Of a stretch of 64,000 nt of DNA, positions 63,767-64,000 are shown one piece after another (the first letter of the stretch is position 1; each line of letters opens with the position of its first letter). The position numbers were made by a program, and so were the translations under genes. The DNA is from Aureimonas ureilytica DSM 18598 = NBRC 106430 (GTDB taxonomy: Bacteria; Pseudomonadota; Alphaproteobacteria; Rhizobiales; Rhizobiaceae), in assembly GCF_000382705.1 (NCBI RefSeq), contig NZ_ARQE01000002.1, positions 620,001 to 684,000 on the forward strand, written 5' to 3'. The notes under the pieces were generated by a model, which did no database searches, was not told where the DNA came from, and was given only the letters and a program-made list of their open reading frames with translations.

Positions 63767-64000
63767 TCAGAGAGAGCGGCTACCGGGCTTGATCGGCGCA
63801 ATTGCGGCAAGCTCGGGCGGCAGATTGTCCGGATGATACGCTGGAACCTCGTATTGAGCGAGGGAAATCAGGGGGATGCCGATCTCGGCCTTGCCGGCGG
63901 AGCGGTCCACCACGCAGCCGGCGGCGAGCACTTCGGCCCCGAGATCGCGCAGGCAGGCGACCGTCTCGCGGATCGACAGGCCGGTGGTGACGATGTCCTC
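63767..64000 (-). CDS. pyrE: Orotate phosphoribosyltransferase, C-terminal part (cut by window)
   Basis: The last 77 codons of a minus-strand gene are visible: the frame enters at base 64000 with [20 protein letters not shown], which is the PRPP-binding loop of OPRTases (the preceding residues are off-window). It continues [25 protein letters not shown] and ends SRSL with the stop at 63767-63769. PyrE makes OMP from orotate and PRPP. Its order with DUF2062 and acpS matches alphaproteobacterial genomes. Confidence 0.86.
   Translation of the reverse strand, partial: EDIVTTGLSIRETVACLRDLGAEVLAAGCVVDRSAGKAEIGIPLISLAQYEVPAYHPDNLPPELAAIAPIKPGSRSL

Overview
This window looks like core chromosome of a high-GC alphaproteobacterium of the order Hyphomicrobiales (Rhizobiales), probably near Aurantimonadaceae or Rhizobiaceae. 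The evidence is a RirA-type Rrf2 regulator with Cys91/Cys99/Cys105, a DUF2232 membrane protein between rpsR and rplI, a TIGR02301-like protein, a DUF6867-like protein closing a liv operon, CTTGAC-like -35 boxes, and near-universal use of short overlapping start/stop codons. The family-level placement is inference. I recognise 68 protein genes, two of them cut by the window edges (lptF at the left, pyrE at the right). I see no tRNA or rRNA genes, CRISPR arrays, insertion sequences or prophage genes.

Layout. 1-7.5 kb (+): envelope and housekeeping operon lptF-lptG-lptD-surA-like-pdxA-rsmA, ending at a strong two-way terminator. 7.5-13.9 kb (-): fatty-acid cluster fabD-fabG-acpP-fabF followed by mltG-yicC-gmk. 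14-21.7 kb (+): rpsF-rpsR-DUF2232-rplI, then dnaB-alr-radA-cvpA. 21.9-24.2 kb (+): purF and an SDR. 24.2-29.9 kb (-): PPOX protein, pssA-psd, an Atm1-type ABC exporter and a LysM surface protein. 30-34.7 kb: a surface-sugar modification patch (secreted SGNH/CE2 esterase, two overlapping acyltransferase-3 genes, one glycosyltransferase). 34.8-41.3 kb: rirA, and divergently the branched-chain amino-acid transporter livH-livM-livG-livF-DUF6867-livJ. 41.4-48.1 kb: xylulokinase, D-amino-acid transaminase, the bioYMN biotin importer, LOG, RarD and GFA proteins. 48.1-53.9 kb: pip-cysS, two tiny genes, an M42 peptidase, a SRAP protein and a NUDIX hydrolase. 54-59.3 kb: three uncharacterised genes, a dihydroorotase, and a tightly coupled ygfZ-HD hydrolase-phosphatase trio. 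59.3-64 kb (-): pyrE-DUF2062-acpS-lepB-rnc-era-recO.

How it fits together. Most blocks serve envelope growth: LPS export, fatty acids, phosphatidylethanolamine, peptidoglycan and surface-glycan decoration. The rest is translation, replication, repair, nucleotide synthesis and nutrient uptake. The most novel material is in non-coding DNA and small genes. There is a run of at least five hairpins between rpsR and DUF2232, and an Irr-box-like sequence that exactly fills the spacer of the predicted rirA promoter. A cloverleaf-like fold lies in the leader of the Atm1-type exporter, and mutually exclusive hairpins precede livJ. A perfect CtrA-type TTAA-N7-TTAA site lies ahead of an 86-residue orphan gene. 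The dihydroorotase lacks the first metal-binding His. I found no obvious defence, secretion or biosynthetic island, and no single gene cluster I would call a new system with confidence.
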